64,000 nucleotides of DNA from Arthrobacter crusticola (GCF_004357995.1 NZ_SMTK01000005.1:356335-420334); one strand, 5' to 3'. Numbered from the stretch's first letter, positions 1 to 9,602 are shown. The notes: generated from the sequence alone by a model not told the origin. Made by a program: numbers and translations.

Positions 1-1106
1 CCCATCAGGATACGCACGAACGGGTCGCTGTAGCGCATGGCGACCTGGATGGTGGCCACCGCGAGGATTCCGAACAGGGCCACGACGACGATGGCGCCGA
101 CGAGGCCGAACTCCTCACCGATGATGGCGAAGATGAAGTCGTTGTGCGCCTCGGGGATCCAGTTCCATTTCTGGCGGCTCTGGCCGATGCCCACCCCGAA
201 CCATCCGCCCGAGGCCATGGCGAACAGGCCGTTGTCGGACTGCAGGCACAGGTCCGCGCCGTCCTCGCAGTTCAGCCGCAGCCAGGCGCTGATGCGCCCG
301 CCGCGGTTGGCACTGGTGGCCACCATGAGAGTTCCGACGAGCGCTGCGCCGACGCCGGCGAGGAGGAACATCTTCAGCGGTGCCCCGGCGAAGAACAGGG
401 CCGCGGCGGCGATCATCATGAGGATCATCCCGGTGCCGAGGTCGCCGCCTAGCAGCACCAGGCCGATGGGCAGCCCGCCCAGGGGCAGGGCGGGAATCAG
501 GGCGTGCTTCCAGTCCCGGATCAGTCCCTTCTTGCGCTCGAGGACCGTGGCGAACCACAGGGCCAGCGCAAGTTTGGCCGGCTCGGAGGGCTGGAAGGAC
601 TGGTTGCCGATCATGATCCAGTTCTTATTGCCGTTGATGCTGACCCCGATGACCAGCACGAGGATCAGCAGCACCACCGCCACGCCCAGCCCGGGCCAGG
701 CCAGGGCCTTGTAGAGCCGCGGTCCGACGCGGGAGAGGATGAACATCAGCACCACGCCGGCACCGGCCCACACCGCCTGCTTCAGGAAGAGGTCGAATTC
801 CTCCTTGCCCTCGGAGATCGCCTCGACAGAGGACGCCGAGAGCACCATGAGCAAGCCGATGGCCGTCAGGGCGAGGGCAGCGCCGAGAATCAGGTAGTAG
901 CTGGAGCCGCTGGGCCTGCGGTCGGTTCCCTCGAGGAAGCGCCAGCCCCGTGCCGCTGCTGCCCTGATGCCGCGGCGCGGTGCCGGAGGCGCGGGGACGG
1001 CGGGGGTGGTGGCCCTGGGCGCACCGGCGGCACGCCCGGCCGCTGCGCCGGCGGTGCGGGCAGCCGCAGGCCTGCGCCCGGGGTGCCGGGTGGGGGTGGT
1101 AACCAT
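1..1106 (-). CDS. ftsW: FtsW, SEDS-family septal glycan polymerase (C-terminus cut by window edge)
   Basis: FtsW polymerises lipid II into glycan strands at the division septum, working with FtsI. About 368 codons are present and the reading frame runs off position 1, so the C-terminus is missing. The protein starts MVTTPTRHPG with a roughly 60-residue Ala/Pro/Arg-rich cytoplasmic tail. Hydrophobic segments of the SEDS fold follow (for example YYLILGAALALTAIGLL), then the family-typical stretches FQPSEPAKLALALW, GGDLGTGMI and NDFIFAIIGEEFGLVGA. The ATG at 1106 directly abuts the murD stop (1107-1109), which implies translational coupling as the next gene of the dcw operon. The order murD-ftsW is standard for this cluster. 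I see nothing unusual apart from the edge truncation. Confidence 0.95.
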   Translation of the reverse strand, partial: MVTTPTRHPGRRPAAARTAGAAAGRAAGAPRATTPAVPAPPAPRRGIRAAAARGWRFLEGTDRRPSGSSYYLILGAALALTAIGLLMVLSASSVEAISEGKEEFDLFLKQAVWAGAGVVLMFILSRVGPRLYKALAWPGLGVAVVLLILVLVIGVSINGNKNWIMIGNQSFQPSEPAKLALALWFATVLERKKGLIRDWKHALIPALPLGGLPIGLVLLGGDLGTGMILMMIAAAALFFAGAPLKMFLLAGVGAALVGTLMVATSANRGGRISAWLRLNCEDGADLCLQSDNGLFAMASGGWFGVGIGQSRQKWNWIPEAHNDFIFAIIGEEFGLVGAIVVVALFGILAVATIQVAMRYSDPFVRILM

Positions 1107-2675
1107 CTAGAGCTCCTTCGCGGTTGGTGCCTGCCCCTCCACCAGCGCTCGAACCGCCGTGGCAAAGGCATCACCCCGGTGGGCGTATGAGGAGAACTGA
1201 TCCATTGAGGCGGCGGCCGGTGCGAGCAGAACGGTGTCGCCCTCCCCGGCGAGGCGGGCCGCCTCGGAGACCGCCCATTCCATCACCTGTGCACCCTCTC
1301 CCCCGCCCTCAGGGTGTCCGTTTCCAGTGTGACTGGTGTGCCAGCTGATGATGGGCACATCGGGAGCGTGTCGGTGCAGTGCCTCCTGCAGTGCCGTGCT
1401 GCCGGTCCCGATCAGGACCACGGCCCGCAGGCGGGCGGCGTGGGTGCGGACGAGGTCGTCGTAGGCGACGCCCTTGGAGAGGCCCCCGGCGATCCAGACC
1501 ACCGAGGTGAAGGCGGCCAGGGAGGCCGAGGCTGCGTGCGGATTGGTGGCCTTGGAGTCGTTGATCCAGAGCACGCCCCCGGCGGAGGCGATGGCCTCGA
1601 TGCGGTGCGCACCCGGGGAGTAGGTGCGGATCCCCTCCCGGACGGCTGCCGGAGAGATGCCCGCGGCCCGCACCAGGGCGGCGGCCGCCAGCGCGTTCGC
1701 CACAAGGTGGCGCGGCACGACGTCCCCGAGTTCACGGACCGACGCCAGTTCGGCGGCCGAGTCCCTGCGCTGTTCGATGAAGGCCCGGTCAACGAGGAGG
1801 TCCTCGACGACGCCCATCATGCTCACCGCGGGCGTGCCGGTGGTGAAGCCGACCGCCCGGCAGCCTTCGATCACCTCGGCTTCCTCGACCATCACCTCGG
1901 TCTCGTGCTGTTCGGCGTTGTAAATGCAGGCGATCCGGGTGCGATCGTAGATCTTGGCCTTCGCCGCGGCGTAGGCCTCGTAGCTGCCGTGCCAGTCGAC
2001 GTGGTCCTCGGCGATATTGAGGCACACGCTGGCCAGCGCCGAGATCGACTCGCTCCAGTGGAGCTGAAAGCTGGAGAGCTCCACGGCGAGGAAGTCGAAC
2101 CCCTGCGGGTCGCGGATCACATCGAGGATGGGTGTGCCCACGTTCCCGGCGGCCACGGCGCGCTTGCCGGCGGCCAGCAGCATTGACTCGGTCAGCCCGA
2201 CCGTGGTCGTCTTGCCGTTCGTGCCGGTGATGGTGAGCCATTCGGCCGTTGGCCGGCCCTCGCGGATGCGCACCCGCCAGGCCAGCTCGACGTCGCCCCA
2301 GATGGGGATACCGGCGTCGGCCGCGGCGGCCAGCAGGGGCTGGGCCGGGCTCCATCCGGGCGAGGCGATGATCAGCTCGGGCGCCTGCCCGTCGACCGGC
2401 GGGATGCCGGTGGTGGAGTCGGCGCCGAGGAGGACCTCGCGGACGCCGACGATCCGCAGCGTGTCGGCCTTGGCCCGGTTGTCCTCCGAGTCGGAGCCGT
2501 CGACGACGACGACGGCCGCGCCGAGCTCCACGAGGGTGTCGGCGGCGGAGAAACCCGAGGCGCCGATGCCGGCGACGACGACCCGCAGCCCCCGCCAGTC
2601 GGCGTCCCAGCTCGTCAGCCCCGCCAGCCGTCCGGCCGTGCCCGATTCTGAAATGTCCGTCAACCCACTACCCAA
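1107..2675 (-). CDS. murD: UDP-N-acetylmuramoyl-L-alanine--D-glutamate ligase MurD
   Basis: MurD adds D-glutamate to UDP-MurNAc-L-Ala in the cytoplasmic phase of peptidoglycan synthesis. The 522-residue product is somewhat longer than typical (about 440-490). It has an N-terminal Rossmann segment (VVVAGIGASGFSAA, about residues 32-45), the Mur-ligase P-loop GTNGKTTT at 151-158, the central-domain ELSSFQL motif and a C-terminal ligase domain with the WINDSKATN motif. The start overlaps the end of mraY by about 16 bp and the stop abuts ftsW, so the gene is inside the dcw operon. No defect is visible. Confidence 0.97.
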   Translation of the reverse strand: MGSGLTDISESGTAGRLAGLTSWDADWRGLRVVVAGIGASGFSAADTLVELGAAVVVVDGSDSEDNRAKADTLRIVGVREVLLGADSTTGIPPVDGQAPELIIASPGWSPAQPLLAAAADAGIPIWGDVELAWRVRIREGRPTAEWLTITGTNGKTTTVGLTESMLLAAGKRAVAAGNVGTPILDVIRDPQGFDFLAVELSSFQLHWSESISALASVCLNIAEDHVDWHGSYEAYAAAKAKIYDRTRIACIYNAEQHETEVMVEEAEVIEGCRAVGFTTGTPAVSMMGVVEDLLVDRAFIEQRRDSAAELASVRELGDVVPRHLVANALAAAALVRAAGISPAAVREGIRTYSPGAHRIEAIASAGGVLWINDSKATNPHAASASLAAFTSVVWIAGGLSKGVAYDDLVRTHAARLRAVVLIGTGSTALQEALHRHAPDVPIISWHTSHTGNGHPEGGGEGAQVMEWAVSEAARLAGEGDTVLLAPAAASMDQFSSYAHRGDAFATAVRALVEGQAPTAKEL

Positions 2676-3760
2676 TCCGCGTAGAAAATACCGAGCGCCA
2701 CGGCCACGAAGAGGCCGCCGAGGATCCAGAACCGGACCACGACTGTGACCTCCTGCCAGCCCTTCAGCTCGAAGTGGTGCTGCAGCGGCGCCATCTTGAA
2801 GACGCGCTTTCCGCCGGTCGCCTTGAAGTAGCCGACCTGGATGATCACCGAGAGGGTGATCATCACGAACAGGCCCGCCATGACCACCAGCAGGAGCTGG
2901 GTCCGGGAGAGGATCGCGAAGCCGGCGATCGCGCCGCCGATCGCCAGGGAGCCGGTGTCACCCATGAAGATCTTCGCCGGCGAGGTGTTCCACCATAGGA
3001 AGCCCACCAGCGCGCCGGCCATCGATCCGGCGATGAGCGCCAGGTCCAGCGGGTCGCGCACCTCGTAGCAGACGTTCACCGGGACCTGCAGGGAGCCGCA
3101 GCTCTGGTTGGACTGCCAGATGCCCATCAGCATGTACGCGGCGAAGACGAGGATGGAAGCGCCCGCGGCGAGCCCGTCGAGCCCGTCGGCAAGGTTCACC
3201 CCGTTGGTGGCGGCGGTCATGATCAGGTTCGACCACAGGACGAACAGGATCGCCCCGACCAGCGTGCCCGCGAAGGCAAGGTCCACCGACGTGTCCCGCA
3301 GGAAGGAGATGGCCGTCGAAGCCGGCGTGCGGCCCTGCTCGTCCGGGAACTGGAGGGCCAGCACCGCGAAGAGGATGCCGACGAAACTCTGCCCGGCGAT
3401 TTTCGCGCCGGCGCTGAGCCCGAGGCTGCGCTGCTTGGAGATCTTGATGTAGTCGTCGAAGAAACCGACGGCGCCCATCCCGGCCGTCACCAGCAGCAGG
3501 AGCAGTCCCGAGACACTCGGCCCGGTCGAGGCGCCGAGCAGCGCCATCACGCCGTGGGTGAGGAAGTAGGCGAGCAGCACCGAGCCGACGATCACCGCGC
3601 CGCCCATGGTGGGGGTGCCGCGCTTGGTGTGGTGCGCCGTCGGGCCGTCGTCGCGGATGAACTGGCCGTAGCTCTTCCGGACCAGGAGTTTTATGAAAAG
3701 TGGAGTGCCGACAAGTGCGAAGAACAGCGCCGACGCCGAACCGATCAGGAGGGCGATCAC
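2660..3760 (-). CDS. mraY: Phospho-N-acetylmuramoyl-pentapeptide transferase MraY
   Basis: MraY transfers phospho-MurNAc-pentapeptide from UDP to undecaprenyl phosphate, forming lipid I at the inner face of the membrane. The 366-residue protein is a typical polytopic MraY with about ten hydrophobic segments. Catalytic and family motifs are visible: KRGTPTMGG near residue 50, FFDDYIKI (the DD pair) near 103, NLADGLDGLA in the middle, and FMGDTGSLAIGG and LQHHFELKGW in the C-terminal half. It overlaps the murF stop by 4 bp (ATGA) upstream and murD downstream, so it is co-translated in the dcw operon. Confidence 0.98.
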   Translation of the reverse strand: MIALLIGSASALFFALVGTPLFIKLLVRKSYGQFIRDDGPTAHHTKRGTPTMGGAVIVGSVLLAYFLTHGVMALLGASTGPSVSGLLLLLVTAGMGAVGFFDDYIKISKQRSLGLSAGAKIAGQSFVGILFAVLALQFPDEQGRTPASTAISFLRDTSVDLAFAGTLVGAILFVLWSNLIMTAATNGVNLADGLDGLAAGASILVFAAYMLMGIWQSNQSCGSLQVPVNVCYEVRDPLDLALIAGSMAGALVGFLWWNTSPAKIFMGDTGSLAIGGAIAGFAILSRTQLLLVVMAGLFVMITLSVIIQVGYFKATGGKRVFKMAPLQHHFELKGWQEVTVVVRFWILGGLFVAVALGIFYADWVVG

Positions 3761-5292
3761 GGCTGGGGGCTCCTTCGGGGGGCAGTGCCGTCCGGGCTGG
3801 CGGCTGGAGGCTGGATGGGGTGCGGTGGCACTGGATCCGGCGAGCCGGCAGCATCAGGGAGCAATGCTATCCGATCCCCCAGGAACCTCAGGCCCGCCCC
3901 GTTGGAGGACTTGAACAGCACGATGTCACCGGGCCGCAGCTCGGCCCGCAGCAGCGCCTCGGCCGCCTCCGCATCGGGCACCTGCTGGATCTCGTCGCCC
4001 CAGGAGCCTTCGAGCAGGGCGCCGTTGAACAGGGCGCGGACGTTGTCGCCGCCGACGACGACGAGCTTGGAGATGTTCAGCCGCACGACGACCCGGCCGA
4101 GGAGATCGTGCTCCTCGATGGAGGACTCCCCCAGTTCAAGCATTTCGCCCAGTACGGCCCAGGTGCGGCGCCGGCCGGCTCCGAGTTCGGCAAGGGTGCG
4201 CAGGGCCGCCCGCATCGACTCCGGGTTGGCGTTGTAGGCATCGTTGATGACGGTGACCCCGTCGGCCCGTTCGGTGAGTTCCATCCGCCAGCGGCTCTTC
4301 GCGGCCTGGGTGCGGAGCGCGGAGGCGATGCGCTCCCCGGGCACGCCGAGGGCCCAGCCCACGGAGGCGGCCGCGAGCAGGTTGGCCGTATGGTGGAGGC
4401 CCAGCAGCGGGGACACCACCGGGTGGGAGGTGCCGTCGGGGAGCACGAGGTCGAAGGCGGGGTGGCCCTCGGGCGTCGTGGTGCTCCCGGCCGCGGCGAG
4501 GATGTCACCGTCGGCGGCCTCGAAGTCCCCGGAGGAGGTGAAGTAGACGCGCCGGGCGCTGGTGCGCGAACGCATGGCCAGCACCCGCTCGTCGTCGGCG
4601 TTGATCACGGCCGTCGCTCCGGGGCCCAGGGCGGCGAACAGCTCGCCCTTGGCGCGGGCAATGGCCTCCACCCCGCCGAACTCCCCCACGTGGGCGGAGC
4701 CGACGCCGAGCACGACGCCGATGTCCGGCTGGACCATGTCCGCAAGGTAGGTGATGTTGCCGGCCTTCGTGGCACCCATCTCGATGATGAGGTAGCGCGT
4801 TCCGTAGTCGGCGCGGAACACCGTCAGCGGGACCCCGACCTCGCCGTTATAGGAACCGGTGGGTGCCACGGTGGGGCCTTCGGCGTCCAACAGGCCGGCC
4901 AGGAGGTCCTTGGTGGTGGTCTTCCCGGCCGACCCGGTGATGCCCACGACGGTCAGCGGTCCGCTGGCGCGGAGCCGGCGCACGGACTCGGCGGCGAGGA
5001 CCCCCATGGCGAGCACGGCGTCGGGCACGATCACGGCGGGCAGGTCGGATCCATCGGCTCCGCTGACCGGGCGCTCGGCGAGGGCCAGGACGGCGCCCGC
5101 GGCGAAGGCCTGGACGGCGTAGTCGTGGCCGTCGGTCACCTCGCCGGGTTTGGCGATGAACAGGCCCCCCGGGAGGACCTCGCGCGAGTCGGTGGCCGCG
5201 GAGGTGACGGTGAGGGTGGGGTTTCGGCTGGCACCCTGTGAAAGGTGGCCGCCGGTGAGTGCCGCGATGTCGGCTGCGCTGAATTCAATCAT
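3757..5292 (-). CDS. murF: UDP-N-acetylmuramoyl-tripeptide--D-alanyl-D-alanine ligase MurF
   Basis: MurF adds D-Ala-D-Ala to the UDP-MurNAc-tripeptide, completing the cytoplasmic pentapeptide precursor. The 511-residue protein has the N-terminal UMT-binding region (ATDSREVLPGGLFIA near 34-48), the P-loop GSAGKTTTK at about 120-128, the ALGPGATAVINADD motif and the C-terminal INDAYNANPESM signature. A Pro/Asp-rich tail of about 25 residues follows the conserved end; this tail is probably disordered. It is 6 bp downstream of murE and overlaps mraY by 4 bp. Confidence 0.97.
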   Translation of the reverse strand: MIEFSAADIAALTGGHLSQGASRNPTLTVTSAATDSREVLPGGLFIAKPGEVTDGHDYAVQAFAAGAVLALAERPVSGADGSDLPAVIVPDAVLAMGVLAAESVRRLRASGPLTVVGITGSAGKTTTKDLLAGLLDAEGPTVAPTGSYNGEVGVPLTVFRADYGTRYLIIEMGATKAGNITYLADMVQPDIGVVLGVGSAHVGEFGGVEAIARAKGELFAALGPGATAVINADDERVLAMRSRTSARRVYFTSSGDFEAADGDILAAAGSTTTPEGHPAFDLVLPDGTSHPVVSPLLGLHHTANLLAAASVGWALGVPGERIASALRTQAAKSRWRMELTERADGVTVINDAYNANPESMRAALRTLAELGAGRRRTWAVLGEMLELGESSIEEHDLLGRVVVRLNISKLVVVGGDNVRALFNGALLEGSWGDEIQQVPDAEAAEALLRAELRPGDIVLFKSSNGAGLRFLGDRIALLPDAAGSPDPVPPHPIQPPAASPDGTAPRRSPQP

Positions 5293-5298
5293 GACGGT

Positions 5299-6960
5299 CT
5301 AGGACTCTATCGCCACAGGCGTGCGCACAGAGAATCCGTGCCTTGTCAACGAGGCGGCGAGCTCCACGCGGTCGTCGAGGGCGTGGTTGACGCCCTTGAT
5401 CTCCTGCCAGACCTCGTGGCCCCGGCCCGCGACCAGGACGGTGTCCCGCTCCCCCGCCATCGCCACGGCCGCCTCGATGGCCTCCGCCCGGGGGAACACC
5501 TCGAGCACCTCGCAGGCAAGGTTTTCGGCCCGCACCGCCTCCCGTGCGCCGGCGAGGACACCGCGCCGGATCTGTTCCTCGTCCTCGTCGTGCGGGTCGT
5601 CGTCGGTGACGATGACCACGTCGGCGAGGCGCGCCGCGGCCGCTCCCATGATGGGCCGCTTGGTCTCATCGCGCTGTCCGGTGGCGCCGAACACGATGAT
5701 GACCCGGGAGCCGGGATCGGGGCGGCGCACCGCGGCGAGGGTGCGCACCAGGGCGTCGGGGTTGTGGGCGAAGTCCACGATGCCCGTCGGAGCGTCGCTG
5801 ATGAGCTGCATCCGCCCGGGCACCTGCACGGTGAAGGGATCGTGTGCGGCGGCGGCGCGCTGCAGATCCTCCGGGTCCACCCCGGAGGCGAGCACCATCA
5901 CCGCGGCAAGGGCCGCGTTGGAGACGTTGAACGTGCCCGGAAGGCCCGTCGACAGCGCCAGGGCCGTCCCGCCGGGCCCGCGCAGGGTGAACCGGTGGCC
6001 CAGGCCAGCCGGTTCGATCGCCTCGACCGTCCAGTCCGCGGACGCACCGGCCGGCGCGTCCGGGTCGGTGCGCAGGGTCACCACCGGCCCGGTGGCGGCC
6101 GCGGCCATCCGCGCGCCCCATTCGTCGTCGACGGTGACCACGCCGACGCGGGAGCGTCCGGCGCCGAAGAGGGAGGCCTTGACGGCGAAGTAGGACTCCA
6201 TGTCGCCGTGCAGGTCGAGGTGGTCCTGGGTGAGGTTGGTGAAGCCGGCGACGTCGAACACCACGCCGTCCACCCGGCCGTATTCGAGGGCGTGGGAGGA
6301 GACCTCCATGGCGGCCGCGCCGAGTCCGCGTTCGCGCATCAGGGCAAGGAGGGAGTGGACCTGCGGTGATTCGGGAGTGGTGAGGGTGCTTGGGATGGCC
6401 TCGGCTCCGGCGAGGATCTCGATGGTGCCGATGAGCCCGGTGGTGCGGCCCAGGGCCCGCAGGAGGGCGTTGATGAAGTAGGTGGTGGTGGTTTTGCCGT
6501 TGGTGCCCGTGACCCCGAAAAGCACCGGCCGCGCGGCGTCGGCGGGCTGGCTGGCGAACACGGCGGCTGACAGCGGGCCGACGAGCAGCCGGGGCCGCTC
6601 CGCCACGAGGACCGGGAGCGCGGAGGCGGCGGGCCCCGCCCCGACCAGGGCGGCCCCTTCGGCGTCAGTCAGCACGGCGACGGCCCCGCCGGCAACTGCC
6701 TGCGCGGTGAACTCGGCCCCGTGGCGCTGCGCGCCGGGCACGGCGATGTAGAGGTCGCCGGGAGCGGCGGCCCGGGAGTCAACGGCCACCCCGGTCAGCT
6801 GCAGGGAGCCCACCGGCGAATCCCGCACCGGCGCCCCGTCCACGGTGATGGTGGGCAGGGCGGCGTCGAGCCCGCCCAGGGCAGCGGCAAGGGACACCGG
6901 TTGGACATGCCGGGGCCTCATTCCAAGGCCTGCGGCGCTTGGAGGGGTGTTGATTGACAC
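5299..6960 (-). CDS. murE: UDP-N-acetylmuramoyl-tripeptide synthetase MurE, probably L-lysine-adding type
   Basis: MurE adds the third amino acid of the peptidoglycan stem peptide. The 553-residue protein has the P-loop GTNGKTT at about 152-158, the EVSSHAL motif and GATGQRDETKRP in the C-terminal domain. The substrate-specificity loop reads TDDDPHDED (about residues 452-460, bases 5581-5607). The DNPR motif of meso-diaminopimelate-adding enzymes is absent. Together with the Arthrobacter-like context this suggests L-lysine (A3-alpha wall); that is inference. The start is a GTG at 6960, without a strong Shine-Dalgarno, 18 bp after the ftsI stop; the neighbouring dcw genes imply operon expression. 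Confidence 0.95.
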   Translation of the reverse strand: MSINTPPSAAGLGMRPRHVQPVSLAAALGGLDAALPTITVDGAPVRDSPVGSLQLTGVAVDSRAAAPGDLYIAVPGAQRHGAEFTAQAVAGGAVAVLTDAEGAALVGAGPAASALPVLVAERPRLLVGPLSAAVFASQPADAARPVLFGVTGTNGKTTTTYFINALLRALGRTTGLIGTIEILAGAEAIPSTLTTPESPQVHSLLALMRERGLGAAAMEVSSHALEYGRVDGVVFDVAGFTNLTQDHLDLHGDMESYFAVKASLFGAGRSRVGVVTVDDEWGARMAAAATGPVVTLRTDPDAPAGASADWTVEAIEPAGLGHRFTLRGPGGTALALSTGLPGTFNVSNAALAAVMVLASGVDPEDLQRAAAAHDPFTVQVPGRMQLISDAPTGIVDFAHNPDALVRTLAAVRRPDPGSRVIIVFGATGQRDETKRPIMGAAAARLADVVIVTDDDPHDEDEEQIRRGVLAGAREAVRAENLACEVLEVFPRAEAIEAAVAMAGERDTVLVAGRGHEVWQEIKGVNHALDDRVELAASLTRHGFSVRTPVAIES

Positions 6961-6978
6961 GGAGCTTTTACTTTCGGA

Positions 6979-8769
6979 TCAGTATTCGACGGGGTAGGCC
7001 TCGGGCTTACCCGCCGACGGTGGAACGTTCGATGCGTTGAGGACCTGCTTCATCACCTTTTGGAACGATTCGCCCGGCACAAGGTAATAGAGGTCGCCCT
7101 GCGGACGCTGCAGGGTCACCACCACAACGTATTCAGGGTCCTCGATCGGGGCGATCCCGGCATAGGACAGAGTGTAGCCGTCGTATCCGCCGTTGGGCCC
7201 GGGCGCTTCGGCGGTGCCGGTCTTCGAACCGACCCGGTACTGTTCGAGCGCGCCGGACTTGCCTGAGCCTTCGACGGTGACCGTCTCGAGGAGCTTCTGC
7301 AGCTTCTTGGCCGTCGGTTCCGAGACGACCTCGGTGCCCTCGCCCTGGGGCACCTTGTGTTCGGTGCCGTCCGGATCGATGTAGGCGTCGATCAGCCGGG
7401 GCGGGAGCCGGACGCCGTCATTGGCGACCGTCTGGAACACCATGGCGGTGTGGAGGGCGGTCTGGGCCAGGCCCTGCCCGAAGAGGACCGTGTACTGCTG
7501 GCGGTCGTCCCAGGTTTCGGGCTTTGGCAGGAGGCCGCGGGTTTCGCCGTTGAGCCCCGTGTTCAGCTCCTCGCCGATTCCGAACTTCTTCAACCAGTCG
7601 TAGCGCTGCTGCTTGGTGAGCTGCTCGCCAATCTTGACGGTGCCCGTGTTGAGCGACTTGGCGAAGATGCCGGCCACGGTGCGGCGCTCCTCGCCGTGCG
7701 CGTAGGCGTCCTTGAACGTCTGGTTCCCCACGGTGTAGAGCGGGGGGATCTCGAACCGGGTGGTCGGCTCGATGATCCCTTCCTCAAGCCCGGCGGCAAG
7801 GGTGATCAGCTTGGTGGTCGAGCCGGGCTCGAAGGCCGCGGTCACCGACAGCGGGCTGCGGAACTCGGGCGGGGTGGCCCCCGGGTTGTTGGGGTCCGGC
7901 GTCGTCGATTCGGCGAGAGCCCGAATGGCTCCGGTCTTGGCTTCGACGACGACGATATTGCCCCACTCGGCGTTGTAGTCCTTTACCTGCGAGGCGATGG
8001 TCTGCTGCGCGAACCACTGGAGGTCCTGGTCAATGGTGAGCTTCACGGACTGGCCGTCCTTGGCGGGCACGTCCTCGTTGGTGGCGTAGGGGATGCGGAT
8101 CCCGTCGCCGCCGATCTCATAGGTCTTACTGCCCGCCTTGCCGGTGAGCTTGTCGGTCAGGGACAGCTCAAGGCCCTCGCGGGGCTCCCCGTCCGGGCCG
8201 ACGTAGCCAATGATCGACCCGGCCACCGAACCCGCCGGGTAGGTGCGCACACTCGTCTTGTCCGCGTACACGCCCGGCAGGCCGACGGCCAGGGCGCGGT
8301 TCTTGACCTCGGGGGTGACGGTGCGGGCCACGTAGTTGAAGCTCTTGTCCCCCTGGATGGAGGCGCGCAGGGTTTCGGCGTCGATGCCGAGCACTGCTGA
8401 AAGCTCATCGAAACCCTGCTCGATCGGCAGGTCGAGTTCCCGTTCGCCCAGCTCCTCGTTGTACCGGTCAAAGGTTTCACCGCCGCTGAGCCGCTGGTCG
8501 ACGACGATGTCGAAGCGTTCGACGCTGCGGGCGAAGTACTTCCCGTTGGTGTCGACGATGGATCCGCGCACCGGCTGCACCGCGGTGGTGGTGAGCCGCT
8601 TCGACAGACCGGCCTGGGCCAGCCCGTTCAGGTCGAGGGCCTGCAGCTGGAACAAGCGGACGCCGAGTACCAGCAGCAGGACCAGGACGAAGGCAAGCCC
8701 TATGCGCAAGCGCCGAGATCCGAGCGCTACGCGTAGGGCGTCCTGGCTGCCGGCTTTGGGGTGTGCCAC
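6979..8769 (-). CDS. ftsI: Septal peptidoglycan transpeptidase FtsI (class B penicillin-binding protein)
   Basis: FtsI cross-links septal peptidoglycan as the partner of FtsW and is a beta-lactam target. The 596-residue protein has one N-terminal transmembrane helix (about 22-40), a pedestal domain beginning near VQPVRGSIVDTNG, and a transpeptidase domain with all three active-site motifs: S317-T-T-K320, S372-L-N374 and K516-T-G518. No PASTA domain follows the transpeptidase domain. The start is a GTG at 8769 with AAGGAC about 5 nt upstream. It lies between the FtsL-like gene and murE, the usual dcw position. Confidence 0.96.
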   Translation of the reverse strand: MAHPKAGSQDALRVALGSRRLRIGLAFVLVLLLVLGVRLFQLQALDLNGLAQAGLSKRLTTTAVQPVRGSIVDTNGKYFARSVERFDIVVDQRLSGGETFDRYNEELGERELDLPIEQGFDELSAVLGIDAETLRASIQGDKSFNYVARTVTPEVKNRALAVGLPGVYADKTSVRTYPAGSVAGSIIGYVGPDGEPREGLELSLTDKLTGKAGSKTYEIGGDGIRIPYATNEDVPAKDGQSVKLTIDQDLQWFAQQTIASQVKDYNAEWGNIVVVEAKTGAIRALAESTTPDPNNPGATPPEFRSPLSVTAAFEPGSTTKLITLAAGLEEGIIEPTTRFEIPPLYTVGNQTFKDAYAHGEERRTVAGIFAKSLNTGTVKIGEQLTKQQRYDWLKKFGIGEELNTGLNGETRGLLPKPETWDDRQQYTVLFGQGLAQTALHTAMVFQTVANDGVRLPPRLIDAYIDPDGTEHKVPQGEGTEVVSEPTAKKLQKLLETVTVEGSGKSGALEQYRVGSKTGTAEAPGPNGGYDGYTLSYAGIAPIEDPEYVVVVTLQRPQGDLYYLVPGESFQKVMKQVLNASNVPPSAGKPEAYPVEY

Positions 8770-8834
8770 GTGGGGTCCTTGATGATCGCGGGGAGTTTCT
8801 TGGCGGGGAACGGGCGGCCCGGCGGGCCGGGTTC

Positions 8835-9602
8835 CTAGCGGGAGCTGGGGAACTGGGCGGGACCGGGGATGGTGCCGCCGGCCGCGCCGGTGGGGTGCTC
8901 GGGGGCAGCGCCCTGCCCGGGTACCGCGCTGCGTGCCTGCTCCGGCAGTTCGACCGCGGGAGCCTCAGCCGCGGGAGCCTCCGCGGCCTGCCCTTCGGCG
9001 GCGTCGGCCGGCGCCGGGACGGGCGCGGCCTCGGCGGGCGCCGGAGCGGGCTCCGGTTCCGCGGCGGCCTCCGGTGCCGCGGGCGGGGCGGGAACGGGTG
9101 CGCCCTGGGCCGTGACGACCTCGGGCGCGGCAATGAGCGCTTCGGGGGTGCTGCCTTCCTTGGCGGGCTCGGGGGTGCCTGTGACCTTTCCAATCTCAAG
9201 GTCAATGGAGCCGAACGTCGGGGAGGACACCATGCCGAGCTTGGTTGCGGCGGCTGCCAGGTTCTGGGGCGCGCCGCGGTCTTCGAGCCGCTGGACGAGG
9301 GCTTCGTTCTCCTGGCTCAGCGCCACCTGCTGGCCGCGGAGCTGGACCAGTTCGTACTGGGTGCTCGAGACGGAGATGTTAAGGATCAGCACGGCCACGA
9401 GCGCGGCGACCAGCAGCGCGCAGCTGAACACCGCGAAGGGCACCCGGCGGCGCGAGGGGCGCGCCGGAACCACCGAGAGCGGTGTCCGGGGGCGTTGGGG
9501 CGTTCCGGGCGAGGGCCTTCCGCGGCGGACGGGATGAGAGGCAAGGGCGCTGCTGCCGGAAGTCGCGGGTGGCCGGGTGTGCGCACTCAATGCCTGGCTC
9601 AT
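8835..9602 (-). CDS. FtsL-like bitopic division protein with long Ala/Pro-rich tail
   Basis: This 255-residue protein occupies the position of ftsL between rsmH and ftsI. It has a basic N-terminal region of about 53 residues ending RPSRRR, one transmembrane helix (about 54-76), then a predicted coiled coil of about 30 residues ([20 protein letters not shown]), as in FtsL/DivIC proteins that scaffold FtsW-FtsI. The short conserved part ends near residue 140 ([18 protein letters not shown]). The remaining 115 residues are an extracellular Ala/Pro/Glu-rich segment with no recognisable domain, which makes it about twice the usual FtsL length. It overlaps the rsmH stop by 4 bp. The FtsL assignment rests on position and topology because the family has little sequence conservation. 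Confidence 0.75.
   Translation of the reverse strand: MSQALSAHTRPPATSGSSALASHPVRRGRPSPGTPQRPRTPLSVVPARPSRRRVPFAVFSCALLVAALVAVLILNISVSSTQYELVQLRGQQVALSQENEALVQRLEDRGAPQNLAAAATKLGMVSSPTFGSIDLEIGKVTGTPEPAKEGSTPEALIAAPEVVTAQGAPVPAPPAAPEAAAEPEPAPAPAEAAPVPAPADAAEGQAAEAPAAEAPAVELPEQARSAVPGQGAAPEHPTGAAGGTIPGPAQFPSSR

Noticed and set aside
3700..5241. Long + strand open frame of about 513 codons over murF
   Set aside because: It is antisense to a fully conserved murF and its translation is Gly/Arg/His-rich, as expected from high-GC shadow frames.
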